DNA of 64,000 bases from Cladorhizidae sp. MBARI D1340-BT2. Its lineage: Eukaryota; Porifera; Demospongiae; Poecilosclerida; Cladorhizidae. The notes beneath the pieces were generated by a model that was not told where the DNA came from, ran no database searches, and saw nothing but the letters and a program-made list of their open reading frames with translations. The DNA lies in assembly GCA_028752905.1 (NCBI GenBank), contig JAQNBH010000002.1, positions 34,014,596 to 34,078,595 of the forward strand, given 5' to 3'. Below, one piece after another: positions 22,485-32,419 of the stretch (its first letter is position 1; every line of letters begins with the position of its first letter). The translations under genes were made by a program, and so were the position numbers.

Positions 22485-23400
22485 CTTTATTTCCCTCTGC
22501 CTCTGGATGCTTCTGCTTCAGTGGTCTTGGGTGATTCCGAGTGTCCCTAGGCTTCGGTCCCAAACTCTCTCTCTGGTCGGATTTCTTTGGTATTCCTCCT
22601 CCCTGTCGCTGACTGGACAAATAGCGTACAACAGCCTCACCCAGTTCCTCATAAGTGTCGGGATGCAACCGTCGCATCTGCCCCTCCAACCACCCTGGAA
22701 GACGCTTTAGTGCTAGCTCATAGAGCTTAGTATCTCGTTCCGTCTTGTTGGAGGAGTCCAACCACTGGTGGAAGGACTGTTTGTACGACCTGAACCATCC
22801 ATCGGGGTTAGTTCCGTCGAACTGGTCAAATACCTTAGCTCGGTATGTTTCAGAGGTTACATTGTAGATATTCAAGAGGGCTTCTTTGACCTGCTCGTAA
22901 TTGGTCTGACTCAGTGCTGGCAGAGCTGCCACTGCCGTCAACCCTTGACCAGACAACGAACCTCTTAAGTAGTTCGCCCAATGTCGGGCTGGCCAACCAT
23001 TCGCGCTGGCTGTCACCTCGAACATTTTCAGGTATGCTCGCATATCGTCGGTGCCTTCACTAAACTTCTGCAAGTTTATCTTGGGAGGTGCTACTTCTGC
23101 TGATGGTGGAGGAAATCGTGATGATAGGAGCTGAGCCCAACGTTCTTCTTGACGTTCTTGACGTGCCCACTCCCGCTCCCTTCGTTCTTCCTCTCGCTGA
23201 AGTCTTTCTTCCTCGCTCTGTGCCTGTCTTTCTTCTGCTTGAACGAATCGCATCATCAGCAGCGTTCCAGATATAATAGGTTCTTCTGCAATCGTTGCTT
23301 CTGCCATACCATCCCTAGGAATTTTCCCACTCCGTAACTGACGTTCTTCTCCAGGCCGCGCTCGTTCGTGAGACATGCTCGCGGGTTGTACAGAACACAA
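22480..23400 (-). pseudogene. Gag capsid region, SCAN-like
   Basis: A frame of about 305 codons follows the 5' LTR on the minus strand. It has a charged, Glu/Arg-rich coiled-coil start (EERQAQSEEERLQREEERRE), then a capsid-like helical region. That region includes MRAYLKMFEVTASANGWPAR, LSQTNYEQVKEALLNIYNV, WFRSYKQSFHQWLD and LPGWLEGQMRRLHPDTYEEL. The helix pattern and the LPxWLxxxxRxxHPxTxEEL ending resemble the SCAN domain, which is thought to derive from gag of a Gmr1-type element. Gag would form the virus-like particle around element RNA. The frame changes before the zinc knuckle. The start used here (MCSVQPASMSHERARPG) may be slightly upstream of the true one; the internal ATG is equally possible. 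Confidence 0.85.
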
Positions 23401-23660
23401 TTAACCAATAGTAAGATAATGTCGCTCTAATAAACGACAAAAGAAAAGGATACAACAGAAATATGCACTGTCCCTAGGGACTAACACTGTATGATATCCT
23501 AGGGTAGGGTTTTGTTTCACAGGCTCCTAGATACGAATACCCGAGCCGTTTCCCTGCTAACGTAGCAATAGAGTAAAGAAAAATAGCACAACGCGATGCT
23601 CCGACCAACTAGGAACTCCTGTCCAAATTGTCTTCCACTAGGATCCAACACTGTTTCGCT

Positions 23661-23681
23661 GATCCCACCGCTGCCACCAAA
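23661..23681 (-). promoter_or_regulatory. Primer-binding site of the LTR element
   Basis: Immediately inside the 5' LTR, on the minus strand, the sequence reads TTTGGTGGCAGCGGTGGGAT. The TGG start is what a tRNA 3'-CCA end would pair with. I cannot assign the primer tRNA from memory. Confidence 0.55.
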
Positions 23682-24296
23682 TGTCAGAAACTCTCTCCCT
23701 GTGACCTCTTATAAGTCACTAGCAGTTTCTGATGACGCCAAACCCTTGCCTGAGAACCTAGATGCACCATACCTCTTGCCCTCAAGACCTTGGTAAGACC
23801 AATACACTAACCTCACTCCCTCACTAGAGCTTGTTAGGAATTAAAGAACAATAAAACAATGGCTCAAATGCACATTAAAAACATATATATATCAATAAGC
23901 ACAATATCACTAGTAATCTATCTCTTTCGATGATAGACTTACTCAGTCTTAATTGTCTTTCTTAATCGTTCGCTTTCTTTCTTTCTTTGTTCTTCCTTTT
24001 CTCCCTTTGCTGTTCTTCTCTTTTATAGATTCTGTCACAGTTCACGTAGTGGTTTTGTGGGTAGTCTGTCTTCTCTGGTCTCTGTGGTTTTACACCTTCT
24101 GATGTAGGTGAGTAGTCAGGTGAGAGATTCCCACAGGTTGTTCCTCCTTTCCCAGAGATGTCAGAGGCAGTCACAACGTGATTCCCACAGGTTGTTCCTC
24201 CTTCTCCAGAGGTGTCAGAGGCAGTCACAACGTGATTCCCACAGGTTGTTCCTCCTTTTCCAGAGGTGTCAGCAGTTGTCAGGATGCTCCCTGACA
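23682..24296 (-). repeat. Right LTR (5' LTR in element orientation)
   Basis: 615 bp, TGTCAG...CTGACA, nearly identical to the left LTR: five substitutions and a 4-bp TATA insertion by direct reading. As the 5' LTR it should carry the element promoter for minus-strand transcription. Confidence 0.93.
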
Positions 24297-24301
24297 CATG
24301 G

Positions 24302-25815
24302 CATGCAGGTTCGTCACTCGCAGAGATTCAATGAAACACCATTAAGTTGTTGGATCATTATGGAAGAAACTGGAGAAGTGTGTTGTGCACACTGCAACTG
24401 TATGGCAGGCAGGCCTGGGCGAGACATGCACTCATGTTGCTGCTGTACTCAGCCTAAGGCTGCAAGGGAATGCAACATGCACCCAGCGTAAATGTGAATG
24501 GATATTGCCCACTTTTCAGAAAAAATATGGACTATTTGCCTAAGAGATGCATCGATTTTACTTCTGCAGAGGGTAAGAAGAGAAAACTTGATGAAATGAT
24601 ACAATGTAGTCCATGTTCACAGAGTGTTGGGATTAGTGAGGTTAACGATACCTGCAAAGTACGAAAGGGTTCAAGTGATGAGGAAAATAATTTATTTTTC
24701 AACAATATAGCCAAAGCATTACGAAACATGCAATATTATCAGCAGTTTCAGAATACTCCAGCTGTTATATGCCTAAAATTTCACTTCCTGAATTCTCCCA
24801 GCCACTGTCATTGCTTTATAATCTGAACTATTTGAAGTTACGCTACCATGAACTATTGGAGAAGTGTGAGTTAGTAAACATTGACCTAACACAGAACATG
24901 GCCTTAACAGTTAAGAAGGAGGCAAGAAATCAAAAATATGGTTTAAGTATCATTCTGGAAGAATAACCATTTCTAATGTGAAATCAGTTTGCCATACTGA
25001 TGCAGCAAATCCTTCTCAGAGTTTGTTGAAGTCTCTCTGTTATCTTCAATCATTTTTAATAGTAAACAAAATAGTTAGTGTTTCTCACATGAAAAGTTAG
25101 CAAAGGATCGGTACCGCAAGATGATGAAAGAAACACATACCTATTTTACATTGCAAGACAGTGGCCTTATCATCAATCCTCGGTGGCCATTTATTGGTGC
25201 AACCCCAGATGGAAATGTTTCATGTTCATGTTGTGGGAAATGTGTCATGGAAATCAAATGCCCTAACAGCCACAGACGTGAAAGTAGTGAAGTTGCTGCT
25301 CGTGACCAACAATTTTATCTTAAGGAAAATTACAAAGGGTTACTTAATTTGGATCATGGTCATTCCTATTTTTATCAAATCCAAACACAACTCTTTGTTA
25401 GTGATGCTGACTACTGCCACTTTAGTGTATTCACTTTTTCCAGTGATGAAGAACATGATTTCCATGTGGAACGCATTGTAAAAGACTCTGACTTTTGGGA
25501 CATTTATGTTCGTAAAGCGCAGCTGTTTTTGAAATCTTGCGTACTTCCAGAGTTGCTCGGAAAGTGGTGCACACATTCAAGGAAATCTTTACATCATTAG
25601 GTACTCCAAGTAGCACCAGCAGCGATCCAAACAGCCCATCTGTTTATTGCTACTGCAAAGGACCTGATGAAGATGAAATGATAGCCTAAAATACAAACTG
25701 TAGTATTGAGTGGTTTCATACAGCATGTTTGAAAATTCAAGAAATCCCTAAGGTATTGCCCAGACTGCAGAATATTACAGAGTTCAATAGAAGAAAGAGA
25801 GTAAAATACACATAA
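24302..25815 (+). pseudogene. SWIM-YqaJ-PHD protein relic, 3' part
   Basis: The frame resumes after the LTR element with VRHSQRFNETPLSCWI and a SWIM zinc finger (CCAHCNCMAG, then a frameshift before the GETCTHVAAVL half, near 24375-24455). A middle region of low similarity leads to a YqaJ/lambda-exonuclease-type nuclease (25121-25600) with GATPDG (Asp), VMEIKCP (Glu and Lys of the ExK pair) and YFYQIQTQLF. The nuclease core is uninterrupted and its catalytic residues are present. A PHD finger follows (CYCKGPDEDEMIA-stop, EWFHTACLKIQEIP, near 25648-25755), with a stop replacing the second-knuckle region. Such SWIM-YqaJ-PHD proteins are common in animal genomes and behave like repeat families; their role is not established. 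No functional product is expected. Confidence 0.82.
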
Positions 25816-25948
25816 CATATTTATGTAATATAGTAACTTGTTACTTCATCCCTTATCAATTTTTTTTATTTACAAACAATGTTATAATGAAATCTCAATC
25901 TAATAAAAAATACATGTATATACTTCTTAAAAAATTCAGTCAAATGGG

Positions 25949-27343
25949 ATGACAGAATCACACACATTACATAGAAACAATAATAGAAGTAATGCTACCA
26001 GTCCAAAAACTACAACTAAAGAAGAGCTACAACCAGGCTTTGACAGCGAATTCATCGAGCGCCCCAAAGAGCTCCAAACCATCTGCCTCTTGGTACTGAG
26101 AGACCCTCACCAAGTTACTTGTTGTGGCTATGTATGCTGCCGTAGCTGCATAGAGTTGCTTCAGTTTAATGGGAAAGCTTGCCCGACTTGCAACAGCTCA
26201 GACTTCACGATATTTCCAGACAAGAGATATCACAAAAGTCTCTATGCCTTCAAAGTGAGTTGCAGCAAGAAATGTGAAGGCTGCAACTGGGCTGGAGAGC
26301 TGGGCAAGCTTGCTTCCCACTAGAATGACAATCCTTCTCAAGATTTTCGTTTAGAAGATCTGAATTCATACTGGTAAGCGGCTTTCATTGTTCTTAGTTC
26401 TTCTCTAGAAAAATGCTAAAGAAGCATGAAGAGTCTGAGTGCATACAGAGGTATTACACATGTCCTATTTGTAATGACTTCTGTTCTACCTTTGTTGTCA
26501 CTGAAAAACATCTTCCTCAATGCTTGCTTCAACTTGTGCCCTAGTGAGTGTGGAAAAAATTCGGAAAGGGAAAAATTAAATTCTCATACATATGAGTAGC
26601 GAGTACCCCCAAAAGGAACGTGAGCGGGTGCCTTGTGAGTTCAGTTTTGTTGGTTGCAAGGAGCTTTCTCTTCCAGAGAAGGTGCAGCAATACTTCGATC
26701 AAAACGTCAGCACTCATCTATTGCTGGCAGGTAGTTATTCAACCATGAGAGAAAGGTTGATAGGCCAATTGGATAACAGCATCACATTCATTGAGAATCT
26801 CTCCAAGGAGAAGAAAGAGATGCAAGAGAAATTCCAGGTTGAGCTTGAGGTTAGAGCACTCTGGCATCAAAATGATGCAACATCATGACAGAGATGCCGT
26901 AGAGGTGCTTCGAAGTGACTCGTCCTTTCTTCCAGTCACTGTCACTCCCAGGGGATTACGAGAAACGCTGGGGTGAGGGTTGGATCTCCATTCCATTTTA
27001 TACTCACTGGCATGACTACCTAATGTGTCCCTGGGTTGATATTGGAGGCAGTGGAGCAGGGAAAGGAACGTACATATCTGTGTTACACTAGCTTGTTGAA
27101 GGGCGCGTATGATGGCCGCTTGGCAGGGCCATTTAGAAGATCCCTTTTGGTCCAGGTTTTGAATCAAATGGACAAGAAAATGCAGTATAATAGAAGTATT
27201 CCCAAAGCAAGTGCCGGAAGGATGATGGAAGAATGGAAAAAAGTTAAATCATGGGATGGGTAAAGTTTATTGGTTACAATGAGCTTAAAGATGATGGTTT
27301 CATCATGGATGATGCTATCAAGTTTCATATTGTGAAAGTTTAA
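25949..27343 (+). pseudogene. TRAF-type E3 ligase pseudogene (RING, TRAF fingers, MATH)
   Basis: An ATG at 25949 starts a frame with a RING-like finger (VLRDPHQVTCCGYVCCRSCI then CPTC, 26094-26200), in which the usual first CxxC is incomplete and the His is Tyr. TRAF zinc fingers follow (CEGCNWAGELGKLASH-stop; YYTCPICNDFC near 26450; VPCEFSFVGCKEL near 26632). Then come a coiled-coil (RLIGQLDNSITFIENLSKEK) and a MATH/TRAF-C domain in pieces: the WISIPFYTH region near 26980, DGRLAGPFRRSLLVQVLNQ at 27111, and VKFIGYNELKDDGFIMDD to the stop at 27341. At least five stops or frameshifts break it. TRAFs couple receptors to ubiquitin signalling. A 45-bp GT-AG segment near 26370-26415 could be an intron but does not restore the frame cleanly. 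Confidence 0.88.
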
Positions 27344-28100
27344 AAATGGTTTTTGCTACATGTCATAATTATTTTTTAAATTATATACCCACTTTCTGCT
27401 TATTTTGTGTGCGTTAGTAATGTGTAAATCCTTATCTTAGCACGTTATCTTAGAGGATTGCCTGGCATAACAGGATTATCTCCCCACTTGACAAGGGCTG
27501 GAATTTGCTATGTGGCTTGTTAGAGAAATTAGCTGTGATTTAAGCAAAGGAAATAACTACATGCCAAAAGCCACCAAACTGACATGAAAGTCACTTGACC
27601 ATAACTTTGCAATGGAGTAGCATGCCAAAAAAATTGAATTATTTATCACGGATGACATTTTGAAAGAGAACTGTAGCGTCAACGCCAAGATTTCCCTTTT
27701 GTGAAATATGGGAAATTGCATGGACAAAAAACCCACCAAACATTGAAATGAAGTGTTCAATGGCTCTAAAACTTGGGAAATGGCTAGTAATATAAATTAT
27801 AGATACATCTAGTGATGTAGCTATAGTAGATATAGAGATACAGCTCTTAGATATACAGTAACCTAAAACAAGTTTTTGACCTGTAATCCATTTAAATATT
27901 TTTTGTTTCTTTTTGCTGATGGCTCAGTAGTGCAGAAGTCTCAGCATTTAATCATTGGGTAGCTAAAAAAATTTATTGTGGGTCATTCTCAGATTGTGTT
28001 CAAACCTTTGTTATTTTCCTCATAAACCAAGACCAGGGCTAGCCTAGTGGTATTGTTGGTGTGATTGGTCCACCAATGAAGATACAATAACCTAAAATTC
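27344..28100. other. Intergenic sequence without a recognised gene
   Basis: Only short frames without domain features are present; nothing is supported. Confidence 0.4.
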
Positions 28101-28104
28101 TCTT

Positions 28105-28136
28105 GACGTTTCGACTAGATTCTAGTCTTCATGCGA
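28105..28136 (-). ncRNA. Degenerate hammerhead-ribozyme-like core
   Basis: On the minus strand the sequence reads CGCATGAAGACTAGAATCTA then GTCGAAACGTC. The perfect 6-bp stem GACTAG/CTAGTC, the GAAA box and the following ACGTC match a hammerhead core with a minimal helix III. The CTGATGA box is decayed to CGCATGA, so it should not cleave. It belongs with the better copy at 42290-42348. Confidence 0.5.
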
Positions 28137-28313
28137 TATTAACATTGTTACTGGACATCTGCCTACCATCTTTATGTATCTTGTTTATTTTGGCAAACCA
28201 AACAGACAGTTCAAAGAGGCAAGACATGGGGTTACAAGGAAAGCAGTGTCTAGCAAGAATAAGCAGGTTAATTAAGGAATTCTAGACGGAGTCAATAATT
28301 ATAATTATCTTCA

Positions 28314-28703
28314 TCAAAGACACACCTTATCTGAACCATGACACCTGGCAAAAATCGGCAGATTATAACTTTTTTTAAAAGTTTGTTTTGCAAGACAAAC
28401 AGCTTTTATGTTTGTAGGATTACTCTCATCTGACGTAAAACATTTCAACTGATTAAACGCTAAAGTGCATATGTTGGACATCATTGGGGGGGGAGAATTA
28501 AATTGTAGAATTTGCCAATTTTTTGTATGCACATTCCCAATAGACTGCTCTATTGATAATTTCCTTCTGGTGGTTTTGATAAGCGAGAAAAATTGATTTA
28601 ATGGCAGATGATTACAACTGCCTTCGGACAGTCTCCTACCGGCTTTTGCTACTGTTTCTGGAATTAGGTAAAAAGCTGCAAAGGCACCATGCTTACTAGG
28701 CAA
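28314..28703 (-). other. Unrecognised open frame of 129 codons
   Basis: The frame starts MPSKHGAFAAFYLIPETVAK and ends at a stop at 28314. I recognise no domain, signal peptide or repeat. The surroundings are transposon debris, so it may be a fragment of a mobile element. It could also be chance. No function is proposed. Confidence 0.2.
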
Positions 28704-28900
28704 ATTCCTTTGCTTTTGAGCAAGGGGTTGCTCCTGGATGGATTTCTTGCTTTGTTGTCAACAGAAAGACATAGATTATGTTTTTGCTTGAGTTGATCCT
28801 TATATCAAACTGCAGCTTATTCTCTCAATAAACTCTCAGTTGACACAACAACATTACAATAGCCGTCTCAATAATCAACTTGGAATTATATTCTCTCAAA

Positions 28901-28934
28901 GTTTCGACTATATAGATGCTCTAGCCTTCATCAG
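28901..28934 (-). ncRNA. Hammerhead-ribozyme-like core
   Basis: On the minus strand: CTGATGA, a stem-loop (GGCTAG / CTATATAGTC, with an insertion in the 3' strand), then GAAAC. Both invariant boxes are exact. Helix I is only partly complementary. The flank CAATAATCAACTTGGAATTA on the plus strand matches the flank of the 42290 copy, so the two are copies of one dispersed sequence. Confidence 0.6.
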
Positions 28935-29135
28935 GAATAATGACTAGATGCTCTAGCCTTCATCAAGAATAATGACTAGATGCTCTAATGACTAGATGCT
29001 CTAGCCTTCATCAGGAATAATGACTAGATGTTCTAGCCTTCATCAGGAATAATGACTAGATGCTCTAGCCTTCATCAGGAATAATGACTAGATGCTCTAG
29101 CCTTCATCAGGAATAATGACTAGATGCTTTAGCCT
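28906..29135. repeat. 32-bp minisatellite built from half a hammerhead motif
   Basis: About seven tandem copies of gactagatgctctagccttc + atcaggaataat (32 bp; one unit shortened near 28978). On the minus strand each unit carries CTGATGA plus the stem GGCTAG/CTAGTC, but the GAAA box is replaced by ATTATT. The array begins exactly at the hammerhead-like core at 28901-28934, from which it seems to have expanded. Confidence 0.88.
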
Positions 29136-29811
29136 TCTGGAAAAAATTTCTTCTTACAAACAACAGCATGCAATCTTTGGAATTTGTCTTTCAATCGGCT
29201 TTTTTTGTTTTCGGTGTTGCTTCAGAAGACCAAGCGTATTGGTTGAAATATTGGCACTATAACAATGCTAATTAAAAAATAAACCTTAGCTTTTACATGT
29301 TGATTTTCCTTACCAGGTTCCTGAAGTATTGGTCCTCTTGAGCTTTTTCTCGTGGCCACCAGCATCCCTTATGGAACCAGCAGTATCCTACACGATAAAA
29401 CATAGACACACACGTACACATGTATAAAAATGTATGCAAACAGTTATGACAAGAACAAAAAAATACTCTTAGCTAGGCAAGCACTGTAATTCTTACATGG
29501 TCTATCAAGTAACTTCTGGCATACCAGACGCGACTGGATTGCACAAAGACTGGGAGTCTAGCCATAAGGCCATCACAAATAGGAACAAAACGGTCCCACA
29601 AAAGTAAAAATGTGGTAAGGGGTCACCTAAGCCACCCTTTAAAAGGCGTGGTTTTCCTTTAAAAGGTGCAGTTTGATATGCACTTTGAACACTAATGAAG
29701 ATTGCTCAGATCGGCAATATTATAGTTAGTGTTATGAAGAAGGGTCCCAAAGCATTGTTCAAGTATCTCTTCCTAGCAGGAACATAAGAAGGGACGAGAT
29801 ATCTTTCTGGC
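29136..29811. other. Stretch without a recognised gene
   Basis: No coding similarity or structured repeat seen apart from AT-rich sequence. The last part may belong to the relic that becomes readable at 29812. Confidence 0.35.
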
Positions 29812-30370
29812 CTTCGAAGATGACATAGATGATGCTCTGGCCAAGGCATGTGAATATGACTACGACAATGATGCTGTATGTCTGTTACGGACTGCACATA
29901 TTATGAGAAGGAACATCTTCACAGAACAGCAACAATTTACTGGCTCATTTTCTGATAAATGTGTCTCAACGCTCCTCATGACACTGGTCTCAGTGATTCT
30001 TGAAGGATCAAGCATCAATGACTAGGCAAGACAAACTTCTACAGCATCCCTCACCATAGCCCAGCTGATAAAATTCAACAGCATCAAGCATACCCTAAAC
30101 ATCCTACCGCACAAAGCTTTACTCTGAGGATGCCACCAGTGATGGTAATGAATACTTGAGTTTGATGTCTAGTGTCACCAATGAGCTGGCAGTTGTCTCC
30201 AGTTTCAGTACTGGGCAACTACTCTCAACATAGAGCTCTGTGTTCTCATGTTTGTGAGGTCACTACGGGAGTCAAACTTCACACTCTACATGGATGCTCC
30301 TGCTGAACACAGCGTTCTTACATTGCATTCTTTGGAAAAGATGTAGTCATCTTCTAGGTACCTGAGGACC
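29812..30370 (+). pseudogene. Relic of an uncharacterised animal repeat-type protein
   Basis: The plus-strand frame from 29812 reads FEDDIDDALAKACEYDYDND, CLLRTAHIMRRNIF, a GSF segment, then TLLMTLVSVILEGSSIND and a stop at about 30022, continuing in fragments (LTIAQLIKFNS). The pattern RTAxIxRRxxF...GSF...LxxLVxxILEGxSI...LSIxQLxxFNS is one I associate with large uncharacterised proteins repeated in cnidarian and sponge genomes. No catalytic role is known to me. Stops and frame changes are frequent. The minus-strand gene relic at 37066-39358 may belong to the same broad family. Confidence 0.45.
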
Positions 30371-30740
30371 TGTTAATAATATCCTAAAGCCATTTTCTAG
30401 GTACCTGAGGACCGGTTATAAAGCCTTGAAGATGGTTTTGGGATAATATTAAACTGTTCAATACGGACAACCATTTTTTTAGATTCTAATTTTTAATATC
30501 ATATTTTATAGAACACTATAATAAGTTTATAGGGACTGGAAAACATGGTTGTCCTTATTGAACACTTTATTATTGAACACTTTAATACTGTCTAAATAGT
30601 TTATAGCAACTAGAAAACATGGCCGTCCTTATTGAACACTTTAATATTGTCTAAATAGTTTATAGGGGCCAGTGGCAGAGATAGAAGAACGGCCTCCCAT
30701 GAGGTAATGTACGTGATCCACTACTATTCAATATGCTACA
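30360..30740. repeat. Short diverged direct repeats
   Basis: The phrases ctaggtacctgaggacc (twice, 30355-30412) and ggaaaacatggttgtccttattgaaca-type blocks (30538-30660) recur. They look like local duplications; no gene is seen. Confidence 0.5.
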
Positions 30741-30744
30741 CAAC

Positions 30745-31110
30745 TATCAACCAATATGATACGAGAAGTTTCCTGTGTGTTGATGATGGTCTTTGCATTG
30801 CATCCCAGGCACAAATATTTGGAACAGTCGCTTGCTAGTGGCATATCTGCTTTAAACCGCTATGCAACCAATTATCTGAGGGCCGATTCAGAGAAAACAT
30901 ATACTAGTGCCTTCAACCTCAAGAACAAGCATACTAATAGATAACTGAATGTATAGCACAAGTCTATCTCTCGACTATTAGCCAGTCTACCTAGTAGTTA
31001 CACTGGACCATATCCTAAGCTACAAAGACTGTATCATCAAGATGATACAAAATGGGGAATGAACCCAGCTACATAAGATGCACCGCTATTGTCCAGTGCC
31101 ACCCACTCTG
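30745..31110 (+). pseudogene. Non-LTR reverse transcriptase C-terminal relic
   Basis: The frame EQSLASGISALNRYATNYLR, SEKTYTSAFNLKNK, then SRLLASLPSSYTGPYPKLQR and SAADYACPIWNHSA matches the thumb and C-terminal part of a LINE reverse transcriptase (LxxxLxxLxxYYxxxxLxxNPxKTQxxxF ... AEYACPVW). The polymerase core is absent and stops occur from about 30945. The 3' part merges into a tandem repeat at 31085-31345 whose units encode the same SAAEYACPVW motif. Confidence 0.72.
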
Positions 31111-31345
31111 CAGCTGACTATGCATGTCCAATATGGAACCACTCTGCAGCTTAATAGTGCCTGTCCAGTGTGGAGTTACTCTGCTGCTGAGTATGCTTGT
31201 CCAGTGTGGAGCCACTCTGCAGCTTAATAGTGCCTGTCCAGTGTGGAGCTACTCTGCTGCTGAATATGCTTGTCCGAAGCCACTCTGCAGCTGATTATGC
31301 CTGTCTAGAGTGGAGCACTCTGCAGCTGAGTATGCCTCCCAGTGT
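31085..31345. repeat. Tandem repeat derived from a reverse transcriptase motif
   Basis: About seven units of roughly 32-36 bp, core cactctgcagctgagtatgc + ctgtccagtgtggag. Each unit translates as HSAAEYACPVW, the motif at the end of the adjoining reverse transcriptase relic, so the array grew by duplication of coding DNA in a dead LINE. Some units carry a TAA (cttaatag). Confidence 0.8.
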
Positions 31346-31865
31346 GTAGCCACTCTTCTCATGCCAAGAAGATGAGCTCCAGTCATTTAATACAGCCAGC
31401 AGAGCCATCTCTGTTTTCTTAAAACCTTCAAGGGTGGACCTTGTGTGTTGTATTGCTCCTCTTCCAAACAGAAGGGACACTAGCTCATAGGTACAAAGAG
31501 TAAAGTAGGAGTTAGACCCCCACCACCACCTCTTCCAAAATGTTCCAACAAGGCTCAAAGAAGGAGTTGTCCTCATGATGTTCAGCCTCTGATTGGAAAT
31601 GCCTCCTCCCACAAGAAAGGGGTTGTTCCAAACAACTCCAATCCCATCCACTTTCAACCAATAGAGTGTCTGCCACCAGGAACTAGTGAAACATGGACAA
31701 CTGGATAGGTCTTAATTAATTGCCTTAAGATTAGAGTGAGAAGATGCAGAACCCTTACGCAGAAATGTGGCTATGACACAAGCATTGACAATCAGTGTGT
31801 CCGCAGAGAGGTGCCCCAAATATTGATCATCTTCTTGTCCATCCTCTATTGTCAGAGCCCCTTAA

Positions 31866-32280
31866 GGCTGGAACTTCAAACACCTGTGCCAGATCCTCTT
31901 TGTAGACTGACTCAATCTGGAAGGATTCAATACCTCCTGTGCTGAATCCTCCTTGTAGACTGGCTCACCTAGAGTCAACACCTGTGCCAGATCCTCCTTG
32001 CAGACTGGCTCATCTGGAAGCATACAACACCTGTGCCAGATCCTCCTTGCAGACTTAGCTCATCTAGAAGCATTCAACACCTGTGCCAGATCCTTCTTGT
32101 AGACTGGCTCATCTGGAAGCATACAACACCTGTGCCAGATCCTCCTTGTAGACTTAGCTCATCTGGAAGCATTCAACACCTGTGCCAGATCCTCCTTGTA
32201 GACTTGCTCATCTGGAATCATTCAACACCTGTGCCAGATCCTCCTTGCTCATCTGGAAGCATTCAACACCTGCCTAGGCT
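31866..32280. repeat. Approximately 50-bp tandem repeat upstream of the beta-helix gene
   Basis: About eight units with the core caacacctgtgccagatcct + ccttgtagacttagctcatctggaagcatt. The open frame of the gene downstream runs back into this array for about 80 codons (repeating CQILL, PDPPC), but that extension has no signal peptide and mirrors the DNA repeat, so I treat it as untranslated or promoter-proximal sequence. Confidence 0.85.
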
Positions 32281-32419
32281 GCAATACCAACCCTCAGGCC
32301 ATACGCGCATGCGCAGTTCATGCGATACGCGGATGATTACGATCTCGGCTGATCTATCTGCTGGTTTTCCCTTTGGCGTTGGACTATTTTATGTGTGCAA
32401 ATATTACCTTGAAGGCTCT

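Larger units (their letters stand above)
16906..24296 (-). mobile_element. Ty3/gypsy-class LTR retrotransposon, Gmr1-like layout, with nested hAT
   Basis: Two direct LTRs (16906-17516 and 23682-24296) begin TGTCAG, end CTGACA and are flanked by CATGG. The element reads on the minus strand: gag (23400 onward), zinc knuckle, retropepsin, then integrase directly, without a reverse transcriptase between protease and integrase. After the integrase comes an RNase H-type tail (HKPG...NADGLSR) right against the polypurine tract. Protease-integrase-(RT)-RNase H order is the hallmark of Gmr1-type elements, and the gag resembles the SCAN fold linked to that group. RT and most of RNase H appear deleted at about 17590. 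A hAT transposon sits inside the protease. The LTRs differ by only five substitutions and one 4-bp indel by my comparison, so the insertion is young although the coding region is defective. Confidence 0.9.

Noticed and set aside
22470..22500. Programmed frameshift between gag and pol
   Set aside because: The frame change falls before the zinc knuckle rather than after gag, and other frameshifts occur in the element, so simple decay is more likely.
32033..32419. N-terminal extension of the beta-helix protein back to 32033
   Set aside because: The extension translates a 50-bp DNA repeat and would bury the signal peptide 130 residues inside the protein.
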